Shown piece by piece: positions 52,912 through 61,961 of a DNA stretch of 64,000 nt. The notes under the pieces were generated by a model that had not been told where the DNA came from, did not search any database, and saw nothing but the letters and a program-made list of their open reading frames with translations. Position 1 is the first letter of the stretch, and each line of letters begins with the position of its first letter. The stretch lies in the NCBI RefSeq assembly GCF_014649755.1, contig NZ_BMTQ01000001.1, positions 558,001-622,000 on the forward strand. The letters run 5' to 3'. This stretch comes from Streptomyces litmocidini (GTDB taxonomy: Bacteria > Actinomycetota > Actinomycetes > Streptomycetales > Streptomycetaceae). A program made the translations under genes and the position numbers.

Positions 52912-54324
52912 TCACGCGCGACGCAGGAAGAGGCCGGAGAGCACCGCTCCGGCGGCCACGACCGCCGCGTTGACGAGGACCGCCCGGCCGATGCCGTCGA
53001 GGAGCACGGGTGCGGTGACGACGACGGCGCTCATGACCGGCGTGCCCATGGTGATGCCGATCTGCTGGGTCATGGTCGCGAGCCCGGTCGCCGTCCCCTG
53101 TTCGCCGTCGGGGATGCCGGAGGTGGCGGTGACCATGAAGCCGACGATCGCGAGCATGTTGCCGACGCCGCCGGCGAAGGTCGCGGCGAGCAGCAGCGCG
53201 AGGCCGCCCCGGTCGTCGCCGAGCCCGTACAGGGCGAGCGTGGCGGCGGCCTGGAGGAGTCCGCCGGAGACGAGGGCGGCGCGGGAGCCGAAGCGTCCGA
53301 TGAAGCGCGGGGCGGCCACTCCGCCGAGGACCGTGCCGGCGCCGAGGACCCCGAAGGAGAGCCCGGCGGCGAGCGGGGAGAAGCCCAGGACGTCCTGGAG
53401 GTACAGGGTCATCAGGAAGACCAGGGAGGTCTCGGTGACGAAGGCGACGAGCCCGGCGAGGTTGCCCCAGACGACCGTGCGGCGCTTCAGGACGTGGATC
53501 GGGACGAGGGGCGAGGCGGCCCGCCGTTCGACGAGGACGAAGGCGGCGAGGAGCGCGGCGCCGGCGGTGAGGGCGGTGAGCGCCGTGGGGTCGGTCCAGC
53601 CGTGCTCGCCGGTGCGGGTCAGGCCGTGGACGAGGGCGAGGAGTCCGCCGGTGGCGGTGGCGGCGCCGGGCACGTCGAGGCGGGGCCGGACGGCGGGGCG
53701 GCTCTCCTTCAGGACGGCGGGGGCGACGAGGAGCACGGCGAGGGCGACCGGGACGTTGACGAGGAAGGCCCAGCGCCAGGAGAGCAGGTCGGTGAGGACG
53801 CCGCCGAGGATCGCGCCGGTGGTGAAGCCCGCGGACATGAGGGCGCCGTTCAGCCCCAGCGCCCTGGCCCGCAGCGGGCCCTCGGAGAAGGAGGAGGTGA
53901 GCAGGGAGAGCCCGGCGGGGGTGACGGCGGCGGTCGCGAGGCCCTGGGCGACGCGGGCGGCCATGAGGACCTCGGGGCCGGTGGCGAGGCCTCCCGCGAG
54001 GGAGGAGGCGCCGAGGAGGGCCATGCCGCCGAGGAAGAGGCGGCGGCGTCCGACCAGGTCGGCGACGCGCCCGAAGAGGAGGGTGAATCCGGCGGCGGCG
54101 AGGGCGAAGGCGGTGGCGATCCACTGGAGGCCGCCGAGGGTGAAGCCGAGTCCCTGGCCGATGACGGGCAGGGCGACGTTCAGGATCGAGAAGTCGACGG
54201 CCAGCATGAACTGGGCGAGGAGGAGGACGACGAGGACGAGCCGCATCCGTCCGGTCATCCGGGTTCCGGCGGGGTCCGTGGGGGCGGCGGCGGACGGGGA
54301 CGGGGGGAGATCGAGGGCGGTCAT
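52912..54324 (-). CDS. DHA2-family MFS efflux transporter
   Basis: A proton-coupled drug exporter of about 14 helices, 470 residues. Motifs include LAVDFSILNVALPVIGQGL in helix 1, the loop LFGRVADLVGRRRLFLGG (motif A), and AQGLATAAVTPAGLSLL with motif C-like GAILGGVLTDLLSWRWAFLVNVP. The second half contains FGVLGAGTVLGGVAAPRFIG. The gene is divergent from a TetR regulator with a palindrome between them, the classic drug-pump/repressor arrangement. By memory this pair does not belong to the conserved pcc-maf block of other streptomycetes, so it may be an inserted accessory pair. Confidence 0.93.
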   Translation of the reverse strand: MTALDLPPSPSAAAPTDPAGTRMTGRMRLVLVVLLLAQFMLAVDFSILNVALPVIGQGLGFTLGGLQWIATAFALAAAGFTLLFGRVADLVGRRRLFLGGMALLGASSLAGGLATGPEVLMAARVAQGLATAAVTPAGLSLLTSSFSEGPLRARALGLNGALMSAGFTTGAILGGVLTDLLSWRWAFLVNVPVALAVLLVAPAVLKESRPAVRPRLDVPGAATATGGLLALVHGLTRTGEHGWTDPTALTALTAGAALLAAFVLVERRAASPLVPIHVLKRRTVVWGNLAGLVAFVTETSLVFLMTLYLQDVLGFSPLAAGLSFGVLGAGTVLGGVAAPRFIGRFGSRAALVSGGLLQAAATLALYGLGDDRGGLALLLAATFAGGVGNMLAIVGFMVTATSGIPDGEQGTATGLATMTQQIGITMGTPVMSAVVVTAPVLLDGIGRAVLVNAAVVAAGAVLSGLFLRRA

Positions 54325-54336
54325 GCGTTCAACCCC

Positions 54337-54401
54337 TTAATGGGAAACTAGTTCCGTTAAGATGTCCCGTACCGTAACAGAGTCGATGGCATTAATGGAA
54401 C
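54337..54401. promoter_or_regulatory. TetR-type operator region between MFS and TetR genes
   Basis: An imperfect palindrome at 54337-54360 (TTAATGGGAA, centre actag, TTCCGTTAA) and a second half-site TTAATGGAAC at 54392-54401. It is AT-rich against the genome and covers the start region of both divergent genes. Confidence 0.7.
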
Positions 54402-54412
54402 AGGAGACCCGT

Positions 54413-55030
54413 TTGACTGAGAGCCGACCGGCCACGCCCGGCACCACGCGCCCCGGCGGCCGCACCGCCAAGGTCCGCCGGGCGGTCCTCGACGCCACCC
54501 TGGAGGCCCTCGCCGACACCGGCTTCCACGCCCTCAACATGGACCGGATCGCCGCGGCCGCCGGCGTCGGCAAGACCACCGTCTACCGCCGCTGGGGCTC
54601 CCCCGTCGGCCTGGTCACCGACCTCCTGCACGACATGGCCGAGCAGTCGCTCCCCGCCTCCGACACCGGCGGCCTCGCGGGCGACCTGCGGGCCAACGCC
54701 GAGCTCGTCCGGGCCACCCTCACCGACCCCCGCATGGGCGCCGTCTTCCGCGCGGTCATCGCCGCCGCGGCCTGCGACGAGGAGTGCGCCCGCGCCCTCG
54801 CCGGCTTCTACCGCACCCGGCTCGCCGAATGGGCCCCCGCCGTCGCCAAGGGCGCGGCGCGCGGCGAGGTCCCGGCGGGGACGGACCCCGTGGAGCTGCT
54901 CCGCGCCGTCTCCGCGCCGCTCTACTACCGCTTCGCGGTCACCCGCGAGGAGCTCGACGCGGCCGTCGCCGAACGGGCGGTGGCGGCCGCGCTCGCGGCC
55001 GCGCGGGACGGGGTGTTCGTGCGGTCATGA
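54413..55030 (+). CDS. TetR-family repressor
   Basis: Likely represses the divergent MFS exporter and itself. From the TTG at 54413 it is 205 residues; AGGAGA lies 6-7 bases upstream. In-frame ATGs at 54362, 54386 and 54395 would place the start within the operator and lack ribosome sites. The N-terminal HTH reads VRRAVLDATLEALADTGFHA and MDRIAAAAGVGKTTVYRRWGSP. The C-terminal domain is helical, with VFRAVIAAAACDEECARALAGFYRTRLAEW, of the TetR_C type that often binds hydrophobic drugs. Inducer unknown. Confidence 0.9.
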   Translation: MTESRPATPGTTRPGGRTAKVRRAVLDATLEALADTGFHALNMDRIAAAAGVGKTTVYRRWGSPVGLVTDLLHDMAEQSLPASDTGGLAGDLRANAELVRATLTDPRMGAVFRAVIAAAACDEECARALAGFYRTRLAEWAPAVAKGAARGEVPAGTDPVELLRAVSAPLYYRFAVTREELDAAVAERAVAAALAAARDGVFVRS

Positions 55031-55061
55031 GGCGGACGGACGCGAATTAGTCCTTCCGCAC

Positions 55062-55095
55062 CGGGACGCCTGAGTATCCGTACTCAGGCGTCCCG
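55062..55095. promoter_or_regulatory. Perfect 15-bp inverted repeat upstream of the 42-residue membrane protein gene
   Basis: cgggacgcctgagta-tccg-tactcaggcgtcccg (arms 55062-55076 and 55081-55095). It could terminate the TetR transcript, but the inner TGAGTA-N4-TACTCA is also operator-like, and it ends 27 bases before the small gene's start. Confidence 0.6.
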
Positions 55096-55121
55096 CACGC
55101 CCCGCCCGCAGGATCGAAGGC

Positions 55122-55250
55122 ATGCTGTGGTCCGACCCGAAGAACCAGCCGCCGAAGTTCCTGCGCGACATGCAGGCGATGCTCCGCCGCACAGGCGTGC
55201 TGCTGGCGCTGGCGATGGTGGTGGCGATGTTCGTGGCCAGCGCCCGCTGA
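55122..55250 (+). CDS. 42-residue membrane protein (MmpB-type candidate)
   Basis: A short gene with ATG 55122 and TGA 55248-55250, preceded by GGATCGAAGG. The product begins MLWSDPKNQPPKFLRDMQAM, followed by a basic LRR and one membrane helix GVLLALAMVVAMFVASA ending in Arg. The MLWSDP opening with a single C-terminal helix resembles, from memory, the small morphogenic membrane proteins (MmpB type) of streptomycetes; this was not checked. It stands between the TetR gene and maf, as small membrane genes do in related chromosomes. Good codon bias supports it. Confidence 0.7.
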   Translation: MLWSDPKNQPPKFLRDMQAMLRRTGVLLALAMVVAMFVASAR

Positions 55251-55415
55251 CGACGCGCGCGCACGCGAACGACCGGCCACGCGCACGGACGCGAACGATC
55301 CGGCCACGCGCGCACGCGAACGCCCCCGCCACGCGCGCACCCCACCCCCCGACGCGCGGACCGAGAGCCCCCGGACGCACGGACCGAGCCACGCGCGCGT
55401 GCGCGCCCCGCCACT
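55251..55415. repeat. Degenerate CG-rich repeats upstream of maf
   Basis: Imperfect repeats of gcgcgcacgcgaacg(n)ccggccac with about 24-28-base spacing across the gap, most regular from 55254 to 55335. No gene is supported. The maf promoter sits at the 3' end. Confidence 0.65.
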
Positions 55416-55430
55416 GGCTACGCTGCCCCC

Positions 55431-56036
55431 ATGACTGCTGATCCGCGCCGTGTCGTACTCGCCTCCGCCTCCCCCGCCCGGCTCGGCCTGCTCCGGCAGG
55501 CCGGACTCGCCCCCGAGGTGATCGTGAGCGGCGTCGACGAGGACAAGGTCCACGCCCCGACGCCGGCCGAGCTCGCGCTCGCCCTCGCGGAGGCGAAGGC
55601 CGCCCATGTCGCCGCCCGGCCCGAGGCGTTCGGCGCGCTCGTCATCGGCTGCGACTCGGTCCTGGAGCTCGACAAGCAGGCCCTCGGCAAGCCGGCCGAC
55701 GCCGAGGAGGCCACCGCCCGCTGGAAGGCGATGCGCGGCCGGGTCGGCATCCTCCAGACCGGTCACTGCGTCTACGACACGGCCGCCAAGCGCTTCGAGT
55801 CGGCGACGGCCTCCACCGTGGTCCGCTTCGGCGAGCCGACGGACGAGGAGATCGCCGCGTACGTGGCGAGCGGCGAACCGCTCCACGTGGCGGGCGCGTT
55901 CACCCTGGACGGCCGCTCGGCGCCGTTCATCGACGGCATCGACGGCGACCCGGGCAACGTGATCGGCCTGTCCCTGCCGCTCCTGCGCCGGCTCCTGCGC
56001 AAGCTGGACGTCGAGATCACCGACCTCTGGGCCTGA
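55431..56036 (+). CDS. maf: Maf-family nucleoside triphosphate pyrophosphatase
   Basis: Hydrolyses non-canonical or methylated NTPs, or dTTP/UTP in the YhdE branch, and is linked to septation control. The 201-residue protein has the Maf opening [19 protein letters not shown], the substrate loop [22 protein letters not shown], and [19 protein letters not shown] with the catalytic Asp, plus QTGHCVYD and the C-terminal [22 protein letters not shown] 55431 lies seven bases after tacgct, a -10-like element, so the transcript is probably leaderless. Fine substrate class is uncertain. Confidence 0.92.
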   Translation: MTADPRRVVLASASPARLGLLRQAGLAPEVIVSGVDEDKVHAPTPAELALALAEAKAAHVAARPEAFGALVIGCDSVLELDKQALGKPADAEEATARWKAMRGRVGILQTGHCVYDTAAKRFESATASTVVRFGEPTDEEIAAYVASGEPLHVAGAFTLDGRSAPFIDGIDGDPGNVIGLSLPLLRRLLRKLDVEITDLWA

Positions 56037-56051
56037 CGGCCCGTAAGGACG

Positions 56052-56498
56052 CTACGCGGACGCCGGCGCCTCCTCGGGGGCGTCGGCGCCCTTCGCGTAC
56101 CCCTCGCCGTACGCCACCAGGGTGAGGACGACCAGTCCGAGCACGGTCATGAGGAAGGCGAAGGCGCCCCAGCCGAGGAGGCCGACGGCGACCGCGCCGA
56201 GGAGGCCGTGGACGATCGCGCAGCCGACGAGGAGCGCCCGGCCGAAGCGGCCCGGGCGGCGGTCGCGGACGCCCGCGAGGAGGGCGACCAGGGCGCAGAG
56301 GACGAGGGCGGCGCCGGAGGCGATGCCGAGGCCCCAGATGCCGTTGACCATGGCGTCGGGGTCCATGCCGGCGAGGGACATCGACTGGGCCTCCAGGAAG
56401 CCCGCCAGGACGGCGTTGACGGCGACGATGCCGGGCACTTCGAGCAAGAGCACCGCGGCCGTCACGAGCGCTATCGGTCTGCGGGCCACCTCGGCCAC
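56052..56498 (-). CDS. Four-helix membrane protein of unknown function
   Basis: A 148-residue protein with four hydrophobic helices at about 8-34, 52-76, 84-110 and 112-132, very short loops and the polar tail DAPEEAPASA. The segment LLEVPGIVAVNAVLAGFLEAQSMS before the second helix is the most distinctive part. No family was recognised. It is convergent with maf (15 bases between stops). Upstream of it lies the long leader of the carboxylase alpha gene. In related chromosomes a similar small membrane gene sits in this place, by memory. Confidence 0.82.
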   Translation of the reverse strand: MAEVARRPIALVTAAVLLLEVPGIVAVNAVLAGFLEAQSMSLAGMDPDAMVNGIWGLGIASGAALVLCALVALLAGVRDRRPGRFGRALLVGCAIVHGLLGAVAVGLLGWGAFAFLMTVLGLVVLTLVAYGEGYAKGADAPEEAPASA

Positions 56499-56873
56499 CC
56501 CCTGGCTTCACCTGTTACCGGCAGTACGGTCGACAGCGCGAAGGCTACTGGCCGGTAAACCCTCGGACAAGGGTTCGTACACGGCGGGAGACGGCGGGAA
56601 GCTGACGGGCGGCCCGGCAAAGAATCGTTGAGCCATTCGTAGGGACTCCACAAAGAAACCCGAACGGCCCCTGGCCGCACGAACAGAGACCTGCGCCACA
56701 CCCCGGAGCTACTGTGCCGTCAAGGAACCCTGCGTACCGTGGTGCGACAAGGGAATTCACGACCCGAGCGGGCCCGTGGTCACGCTCCGTGTGGGCAAGC
56801 TCACCACTGGGGATGGGTCGAAGGGCCGTGTCGGCAGTCCCTAAACTCAGCTTGTTTCAAGGAGGGAGCCATC
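56499..56873. other. Upstream region of the carboxylase alpha subunit gene
   Basis: 375 bases without a supported gene. It should hold the divergent promoters of the membrane protein gene and accA2. GC is lower than in the coding regions on both sides. Sequence close to the coding start (ctcagcttgtttcaaggaggg) has a strong ribosome site. Several short frames cross the region but none has a ribosome site or protein-like composition. No long hairpin was seen. Confidence 0.55.
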
Positions 56874-58628
56874 GTGCGCAAGGTGCTCATCGCCAACCGT
56901 GGCGAAATCGCTGTCCGTGTGGCCCGGGCGTGCCGGGACGCGGGTATCGGCAGCGTGGCCGTGTACGCCGATCCGGACCGGGACGCTCTGCACGTCCGGG
57001 CGGCCGACGAGGCGTTCGCTCTGGGCGGTGACACTCCGGCCACCAGCTACCTGGACATCGCCAAGGTCCTGCAGGCCGCGAAGGACTCGGGTGCGGACGC
57101 GGTCCACCCCGGCTACGGGTTCCTCTCCGAGAACGCGGAGTTCGCGCAGGCGGTCCTGGACGCCGGCCTGACGTGGATCGGCCCGCCGCCGCAGGCGATC
57201 CGGGACCTGGGCGACAAGGTCGCCGCCCGTCACATCGCGCAGCGCGCCGGCGCCCCGCTGGTCGCCGGCACCCCGGACCCGGTCTCGGGCGCCGAGGAGG
57301 TCGTGGCGTTCGCCGAGGAGCACGGCCTGCCGATCGCCATCAAGGCCGCGTTCGGCGGCGGCGGCCGCGGTCTGAAGGTCGCCCGCACCCTCGAAGAGGT
57401 CCCGGAGCTGTACGACTCCGCCGTCCGCGAGGCGGTCGCGGCCTTCGGCCGGGGCGAGTGCTTCGTCGAGCGCTACCTCGACAAGCCCCGTCACGTCGAG
57501 ACCCAGTGCCTGGCCGACACCCACGGCAACGTGGTCGTCGTCTCCACGCGTGACTGCTCGCTGCAGCGCCGTCACCAGAAGCTGGTCGAGGAGGCCCCCG
57601 CGCCGTTCCTGACCCAGGAGCAGAACGAGCAGCTGTACGCGGCGTCGAAGGCGATCCTGAAGGAGGCCGGCTACGTCGGCGCCGGCACGGTCGAGTTCCT
57701 CGTCGGCCTCGACGGCACGATCTCCTTCCTGGAGGTCAACACCCGTCTGCAGGTCGAGCACCCGGTGACCGAGGAGGTCACGGGCATCGACCTGGTCCGC
57801 GAGATGTTCCGCATCGCCGACGGCGAGGAGCTCGGCTACGGCGACCCGGAGATCCGCGGTCACTCCTTCGAGTTCCGCATCAACGGCGAGGACCCGGGCC
57901 GCAACTTCCTGCCCGCCCCCGGTACCGTCACGCTCTTCTCCCCGCCCACCGGCCCGGGCGTCCGCCTCGACGCGGGCGTGGAGTCCGGCTCGGTCATCGG
58001 CCCGGCCTGGGACTCGCTGCTGGCCAAGCTGGTCATCACCGGCGCCACCCGCGAGCAGGCGCTCCAGCGCGCCGCGCGCGCCCTGGCGGAGTTCAAGGTC
58101 GAGGGCATGGCCACCGCGATCCCGTTCCACCGGGCCGTCGTGGTCGACCCCGACTTCACCGCCGACCCCTTCCGCATCCACACCCGCTGGATCGAGACGG
58201 AGTTCGTCAACGAGATCAAGCCGTTCGCCCCGGCCGGCGCCGAGGCGGACGAGGACGAGGCGGGCCGCGAGACGATCGTCGTCGAGGTCGGCGGCAAGCG
58301 CCTGGAGGTCTCCCTGCCGTCCTCGCTCGGCATGACCCTGGCCCGCACGGGTCTGGCGGCCGGTGCGAAGCCGAAGCGGCGGGCGGCCAAGAAGTCCGGC
58401 CCCACCGCCTCGGGCGACACCCTCGCATCCCCGATGCAGGGCACGATCGTGAAGGTCGCGGTCGAGGAGGGCCAGGAGGTCAAGGAGGGCGACCTGATCG
58501 TCGTCCTGGAGGCCATGAAGATGGAGCAGCCCCTCAACGCCCACCGCTCCGGCACCGTCAAGGGCCTCAGTGCCGAGGTCGGCGCCTCCGTCACCTCCGG
58601 CGCCACCATCTGCGACATCAAGGACTGA
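56874..58628 (+). CDS. accA2: Acyl-CoA carboxylase alpha subunit (biotin carboxylase and carrier)
   Basis: Biotinylated subunit that carboxylates its own biotin using ATP and bicarbonate, then passes CO2 to beta subunits such as PccB. The 584-residue protein has the biotin carboxylase N-domain ([20 protein letters not shown]), the ATP-grasp loop [14 protein letters not shown], the catalytic region [20 protein letters not shown], and a biotinyl domain at the end with EAMKMEQ (Lys about 548). A Lys/Ala/Pro linker ([14 protein letters not shown]) joins the domains. GTG 56874 has AAGGAGGG upstream. The symbol follows the streptomycete AccA2; AccA1 is nearly identical elsewhere, so the number is a best guess. 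Confidence 0.92.
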   Translation: MRKVLIANRGEIAVRVARACRDAGIGSVAVYADPDRDALHVRAADEAFALGGDTPATSYLDIAKVLQAAKDSGADAVHPGYGFLSENAEFAQAVLDAGLTWIGPPPQAIRDLGDKVAARHIAQRAGAPLVAGTPDPVSGAEEVVAFAEEHGLPIAIKAAFGGGGRGLKVARTLEEVPELYDSAVREAVAAFGRGECFVERYLDKPRHVETQCLADTHGNVVVVSTRDCSLQRRHQKLVEEAPAPFLTQEQNEQLYAASKAILKEAGYVGAGTVEFLVGLDGTISFLEVNTRLQVEHPVTEEVTGIDLVREMFRIADGEELGYGDPEIRGHSFEFRINGEDPGRNFLPAPGTVTLFSPPTGPGVRLDAGVESGSVIGPAWDSLLAKLVITGATREQALQRAARALAEFKVEGMATAIPFHRAVVVDPDFTADPFRIHTRWIETEFVNEIKPFAPAGAEADEDEAGRETIVVEVGGKRLEVSLPSSLGMTLARTGLAAGAKPKRRAAKKSGPTASGDTLASPMQGTIVKVAVEEGQEVKEGDLIVVLEAMKMEQPLNAHRSGTVKGLSAEVGASVTSGATICDIKD

Positions 58629-58649
58629 TCCGTCGCGACCAGTACGGTA

Positions 58650-58687
58650 CGAAGGGCCCGCAGGCAGCCGCCTGCGGGCCCTTCGTC
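58650..58687 (+). terminator. Terminator of the carboxylase alpha gene
   Basis: acgaagggcccgcaggc / gcctgcgggcccttcgt, a 17-bp perfect stem with a 4-base loop. Confidence 0.92.
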
Positions 58688-58706
58688 GAGGGGATCTCTT
58701 CCGCCC

Positions 58707-59252
58707 ATGCGCGCCGACGCACGCCGCAACCACGAGCGACTGCTCATCGAAGCCCGCGCCGCCTTCGCGGAACAGGGCGCGGACGCACCCCTGGAGGAGG
58801 TCGCGCGCCGCGCGGGCGTGGGGATCGGCACCCTCTACCGTCACTTCCCCACCCGTGCGGACCTGCTGAACGCGGTCTTCCAGGAAGCACTGGCCGAACT
58901 GCTGGACCGCTCGCGGGATTTGGCGGAGGCGGACGCGCCGTGCCGTGCCCTGGTGGAGTGGCTGCGGGCGCTGATCGCCCACGCGGGCGAGTACCGGGGG
59001 CTGGCGCACGCGCTGATGTCCGCCTCGCACGACCGGAGTTCGGCCCTGGCGCGGTGCAGCGACCCGCTGCGTGCGGCGGGCGAGCGGCTGCTCGAACGGG
59101 CCCGGGAGGCGGGGCAGGTGCGCGCCGACGTGTCGATCGGCGACCTGATGCAGCTGACCAACGCGATCGCGCTGGCGGCGGAGCAGTGCCCGGAGGACGC
59201 GCTTCTGGCGGACCGCCTGCTCGCGCTGACGCTTCGGGGACTCAAGAACTGA
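58707..59252 (+). CDS. TetR-family regulator
   Basis: A 181-residue regulator. The HTH is at the N-terminus: RRNHERLLIEARAAFAEQGA, PLEEVARRAGVGIGTLYRHFPTRADLL. The C-terminal domain has AHAGEYRGLAHALMSASHDRSS and a helix near TNAIALAAEQCPEDALLA, typical of the SACE_7040-like TetR_C group, whose ligands are mostly unknown. ATG 58707 has gagggga upstream. It follows the carboxylase terminator by 20 bases, so it is probably independently transcribed. No divergent target is adjacent; it is convergent with the DeoR gene. Confidence 0.9.
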   Translation: MRADARRNHERLLIEARAAFAEQGADAPLEEVARRAGVGIGTLYRHFPTRADLLNAVFQEALAELLDRSRDLAEADAPCRALVEWLRALIAHAGEYRGLAHALMSASHDRSSALARCSDPLRAAGERLLERAREAGQVRADVSIGDLMQLTNAIALAAEQCPEDALLADRLLALTLRGLKN

Positions 59253-59369
59253 GGTCGAGAACCGGGACCCGGAGAGCCGAACGGAGGGGCCGGCTTTTCG
59301 AGGGACGGCGTGGGACCCCTGGGGGAGGGTCCCTCGGGCGCTTCGGACGCTTCGGCGGCTTCGGCGGCT

Positions 59370-60332
59370 TCAGCGGCGGCGCATGTCCGCGACCCGGGCC
59401 GTGCGCTCCAGCGTCTCCGCGGCCATCGCGCCGCCCGGCCCCCGGAACTGACCGGCCGCCATCCGCCCGCGCTGGACGGGGAGCGGCATGTCACGGCGGG
59501 GCCGGGCGCCCGGGGGGAGCTGCTCACCGCCGGCGGGGCCGGACGCCGCCCCCGTACCGGCGACGGCGATCTGCACGCCCTGGTCGGCGAGGGCCTGGAG
59601 CTCGGTGGCGGCCCGCTCGTCGTGGGCGGGGGGCTCGTCGGTCACCAGATGGGTGATGACGTCCGTCGGCACCGTCTGGAACATGGTGTCGGAGCCGAGC
59701 TTGGTGTGGTCGGCGAGGACCACGACCTCGGCCGCCGCCTGCACGAGCGCCCGGTCCACGCTCGCGGAGAGCATGTTGGAGGTGGACAGGCCCCGCTCGG
59801 CGGTCAGACCGCTGCCGGAGAGGAAGGCCCGGGAGACCCGGAGTCCCTGGAGCGACTGCTCGGCCCCGCTGCCCACGAGGGCGTAGTTGGAGCCGCGCAG
59901 GGTTCCGCCGGTCATGACGACCTCGACCCGGTTGGCGTGGGCGAGGGCCTGGGCGACGAGCAGGGAGTTGGTGACGACGGTCAGACCGGGCACGCGGGCG
60001 AGCCGGCGGGCCAGCTCCTGGGTGGTCGTCCCGGCGCCGACCACGATGGCCTCGCCCTCTTCTACGAGGCTCGCGGCGACGTCGGCGATGGCCGTCTTCT
60101 CCGCCGTGGCGAGATGGGATTTCTGCGGGAAGCCGGATTCTCGCGTGAATCCACCCGGCAACACCGCACCGCCGTGACGGCGGTCGAGGAGTCCTTCTGC
60201 CTCCAGGGCCCGTACGTCTCTCCGTACGGTCACTTCCGAGGTCTGGACGACGCGGGCGAGCTCGCGGAGCGACACGGCCCCATTGGCTCGCACCATTTCG
60301 AGGATCAACTGGCGACGTTCTGCAGCGAACAC
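59370..60332 (-). CDS. DeoR/GlpR-family transcriptional regulator
   Basis: Sugar-phosphate-sensing repressor type. The HTH MFAAERRQLILEMVRANGAV and LRELARVVQTSEVTVRRDVRALEAEG is followed by the DeoR sensor domain with VGAGTTTQELARRL, VTNSLLVAQAL, VMTGGTLRGSNYALVG and LADHTKLGSDTM. At 320 residues it is longer than the usual 250-260, because of a C-terminal Pro/Arg/Gly-rich extension (about 250-320) that looks disordered. ATG 60332 fits the family start. It is isolated between a convergent TetR gene and lpdA upstream, with no sugar genes nearby; its target is unknown. Confidence 0.91.
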   Translation of the reverse strand: MFAAERRQLILEMVRANGAVSLRELARVVQTSEVTVRRDVRALEAEGLLDRRHGGAVLPGGFTRESGFPQKSHLATAEKTAIADVAASLVEEGEAIVVGAGTTTQELARRLARVPGLTVVTNSLLVAQALAHANRVEVVMTGGTLRGSNYALVGSGAEQSLQGLRVSRAFLSGSGLTAERGLSTSNMLSASVDRALVQAAAEVVVLADHTKLGSDTMFQTVPTDVITHLVTDEPPAHDERAATELQALADQGVQIAVAGTGAASGPAGGEQLPPGARPRRDMPLPVQRGRMAAGQFRGPGGAMAAETLERTARVADMRRR

Positions 60333-60521
60333 GAAACTGACAGTAACGTGACCGGCCGATAGTTTTCAGCACTATGCGCCGAATTGCAGAAGATGCGCAC
60401 GGACGGGGTCTCCAAGTGGTATGGGAGACCCCGTCGTTGATCGTTCTATGCCCGGGATTGCCGGGGGTTGTCCGAGTCGGCGAACCGTTCCCGCAGGCCG
60501 GAGCCCGCGCGGGGCGGGGCC

Positions 60522-61961
60522 TCAGGCCTCGCCGGTCACCTTTCGGGTGTGCAACTGCCGTGCCACTTCCGCGATCGAGCCCGACAGGGAGGGGTACACG
60601 GTGAAAGCATTTGCGATCTGTTCGACCGTCAGATTGTTGTCGACCGCGATCGAGATCGGATGGATCAGTTCGCTCGCCTTCGGCGCGACGACACAGCCGC
60701 CGACCACGATGCCGGTGCCCGGACGGCAGAAGATCTTCACGAAGCCGTCCCGGATGCCCTGCATCTTCGCGCGGGGGTTGCGCAGCAGCGGCAGCTTGAC
60801 GACCTTGGCGTCGATCTTGCCCGCGTCCACGTCGGCCTGGGTGTAGCCGACGGTGGCGATCTCGGGGTCGGTGAAGACGTTCGAGGAGACCGTCTTCAGG
60901 TTGAGCGGGGCCACCGCGTCGCCGAGGAAGTGGTACATCGCGATCCGGCCCTGCATGGCGGCGACCGAGGCGAGCGCGAAGACGCCCGTGACGTCGCCGG
61001 CCGCGTAGACGCCGGGGGCGGTCGTACGGGAGACCTTGTCGGTCCAGATGTGACCGGAGTCCTTCAGCTTGACCCCGGCCTCCTCCAGGCCCATTCCGGC
61101 CGAGTTCGGGATCGCGCCGACCGCCATCAGGCAGTGGGTGCCGGAGATGACCCGGCCGTCGGAGAGCGTGACCTCGACGCGGTCGCCGACCCGCTTCGCG
61201 GACTCGGCGCGGGAGCGGGCCATGACGTTCATGCCGCGGCGCCGGAAGACGTCCTCCAGGACGGCGGCGGCGTCCGGGTCCTCGCCGGGCAGGACGCGGT
61301 CGCGGGAGGAGACGAGGGTGACCCGGGAGCCGAGCGCCTGGTAGGCGCCGGCGAACTCGGCGCCGGTGACGCCGGAGCCGACCACGATGAGCTCCTCGGG
61401 GAGCTCCTTCAGGTCGTAGACCTGGGTCCAGTTCAGGATGCGCTCGCCGTCCGGCTTGGCGTCGGGCACCTCGCGCGGGTGGCCGCCGGTCGCGATCAGC
61501 ACCGCGTCGGCGGTCAGCGTCTCCTCGGTGCCGTCGGCGGCGGTGACGACCACCTGGCGGGAGCCGTCCATCGCCTGCCGCCCGTCCAGCCGGCCGCGGC
61601 CGCGCAGGACGCGGGCGCCGGCCCGGGTGACGGAGGCGGTGATGTCGTGGGACTGGGCGAGCGCGAGGCGCTTCACCCGTCGGTTCACCTTGCCGAGGTC
61701 CACGCCGACGACCCGGGCGGCCTGCTCGACGTGCGGGGTGTCGTCCGCGACGATGATGCCCAGCTCCTCGTAGGAGGAGTCGAAGGTGGTCATCACCTCG
61801 GCGGTGGCGATCAGGGTCTTGGACGGGACGCAGTCGGTCAGGACGGAGGCGCCGCCGAGCCCGTCGGTGTCGACGACGGTCACCTCCGCGCCGAGTTGGG
61901 CGCCCACCAGGGCCGCCTCGTATCCGCCGGGTCCGCCGCCGATGATCACGATCCGGGTCAC
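60522..61961 (-). CDS. lpdA: NAD(P)H-quinone dehydrogenase / flavoprotein disulfide reductase (LpdA-like)
   Basis: A 479-residue FAD enzyme of the pyridine nucleotide-disulfide reductase family. FAD motif VIIGGGPGGYEAALVGAQLG is at the N-terminus, the NAD motif ELIVVGSGVTGAEFAGAYQALG in the middle, APGVYAAGDVTG later, and the dimer domain at the C-terminus (FTDPEIATVGYTQADV). In the active-site segment GGASVLTDCVPSK only one Cys (44) remains of the usual CxxxxC pair, and the C-terminal HPxxxE of lipoamide dehydrogenases reads HPISIA. This matches the mycobacterial LpdA/Rv3303c group, which are quinone reductases and not lipoamide dehydrogenases. Confidence 0.9.
   Translation of the reverse strand: MTRIVIIGGGPGGYEAALVGAQLGAEVTVVDTDGLGGASVLTDCVPSKTLIATAEVMTTFDSSYEELGIIVADDTPHVEQAARVVGVDLGKVNRRVKRLALAQSHDITASVTRAGARVLRGRGRLDGRQAMDGSRQVVVTAADGTEETLTADAVLIATGGHPREVPDAKPDGERILNWTQVYDLKELPEELIVVGSGVTGAEFAGAYQALGSRVTLVSSRDRVLPGEDPDAAAVLEDVFRRRGMNVMARSRAESAKRVGDRVEVTLSDGRVISGTHCLMAVGAIPNSAGMGLEEAGVKLKDSGHIWTDKVSRTTAPGVYAAGDVTGVFALASVAAMQGRIAMYHFLGDAVAPLNLKTVSSNVFTDPEIATVGYTQADVDAGKIDAKVVKLPLLRNPRAKMQGIRDGFVKIFCRPGTGIVVGGCVVAPKASELIHPISIAVDNNLTVEQIANAFTVYPSLSGSIAEVARQLHTRKVTGEA

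Noticed and set aside
57173..57553. Plus-strand frames inside the carboxylase alpha gene
   Set aside because: Out-of-frame shadows of accA2 with Arg/Pro-rich translations and no ribosome site.
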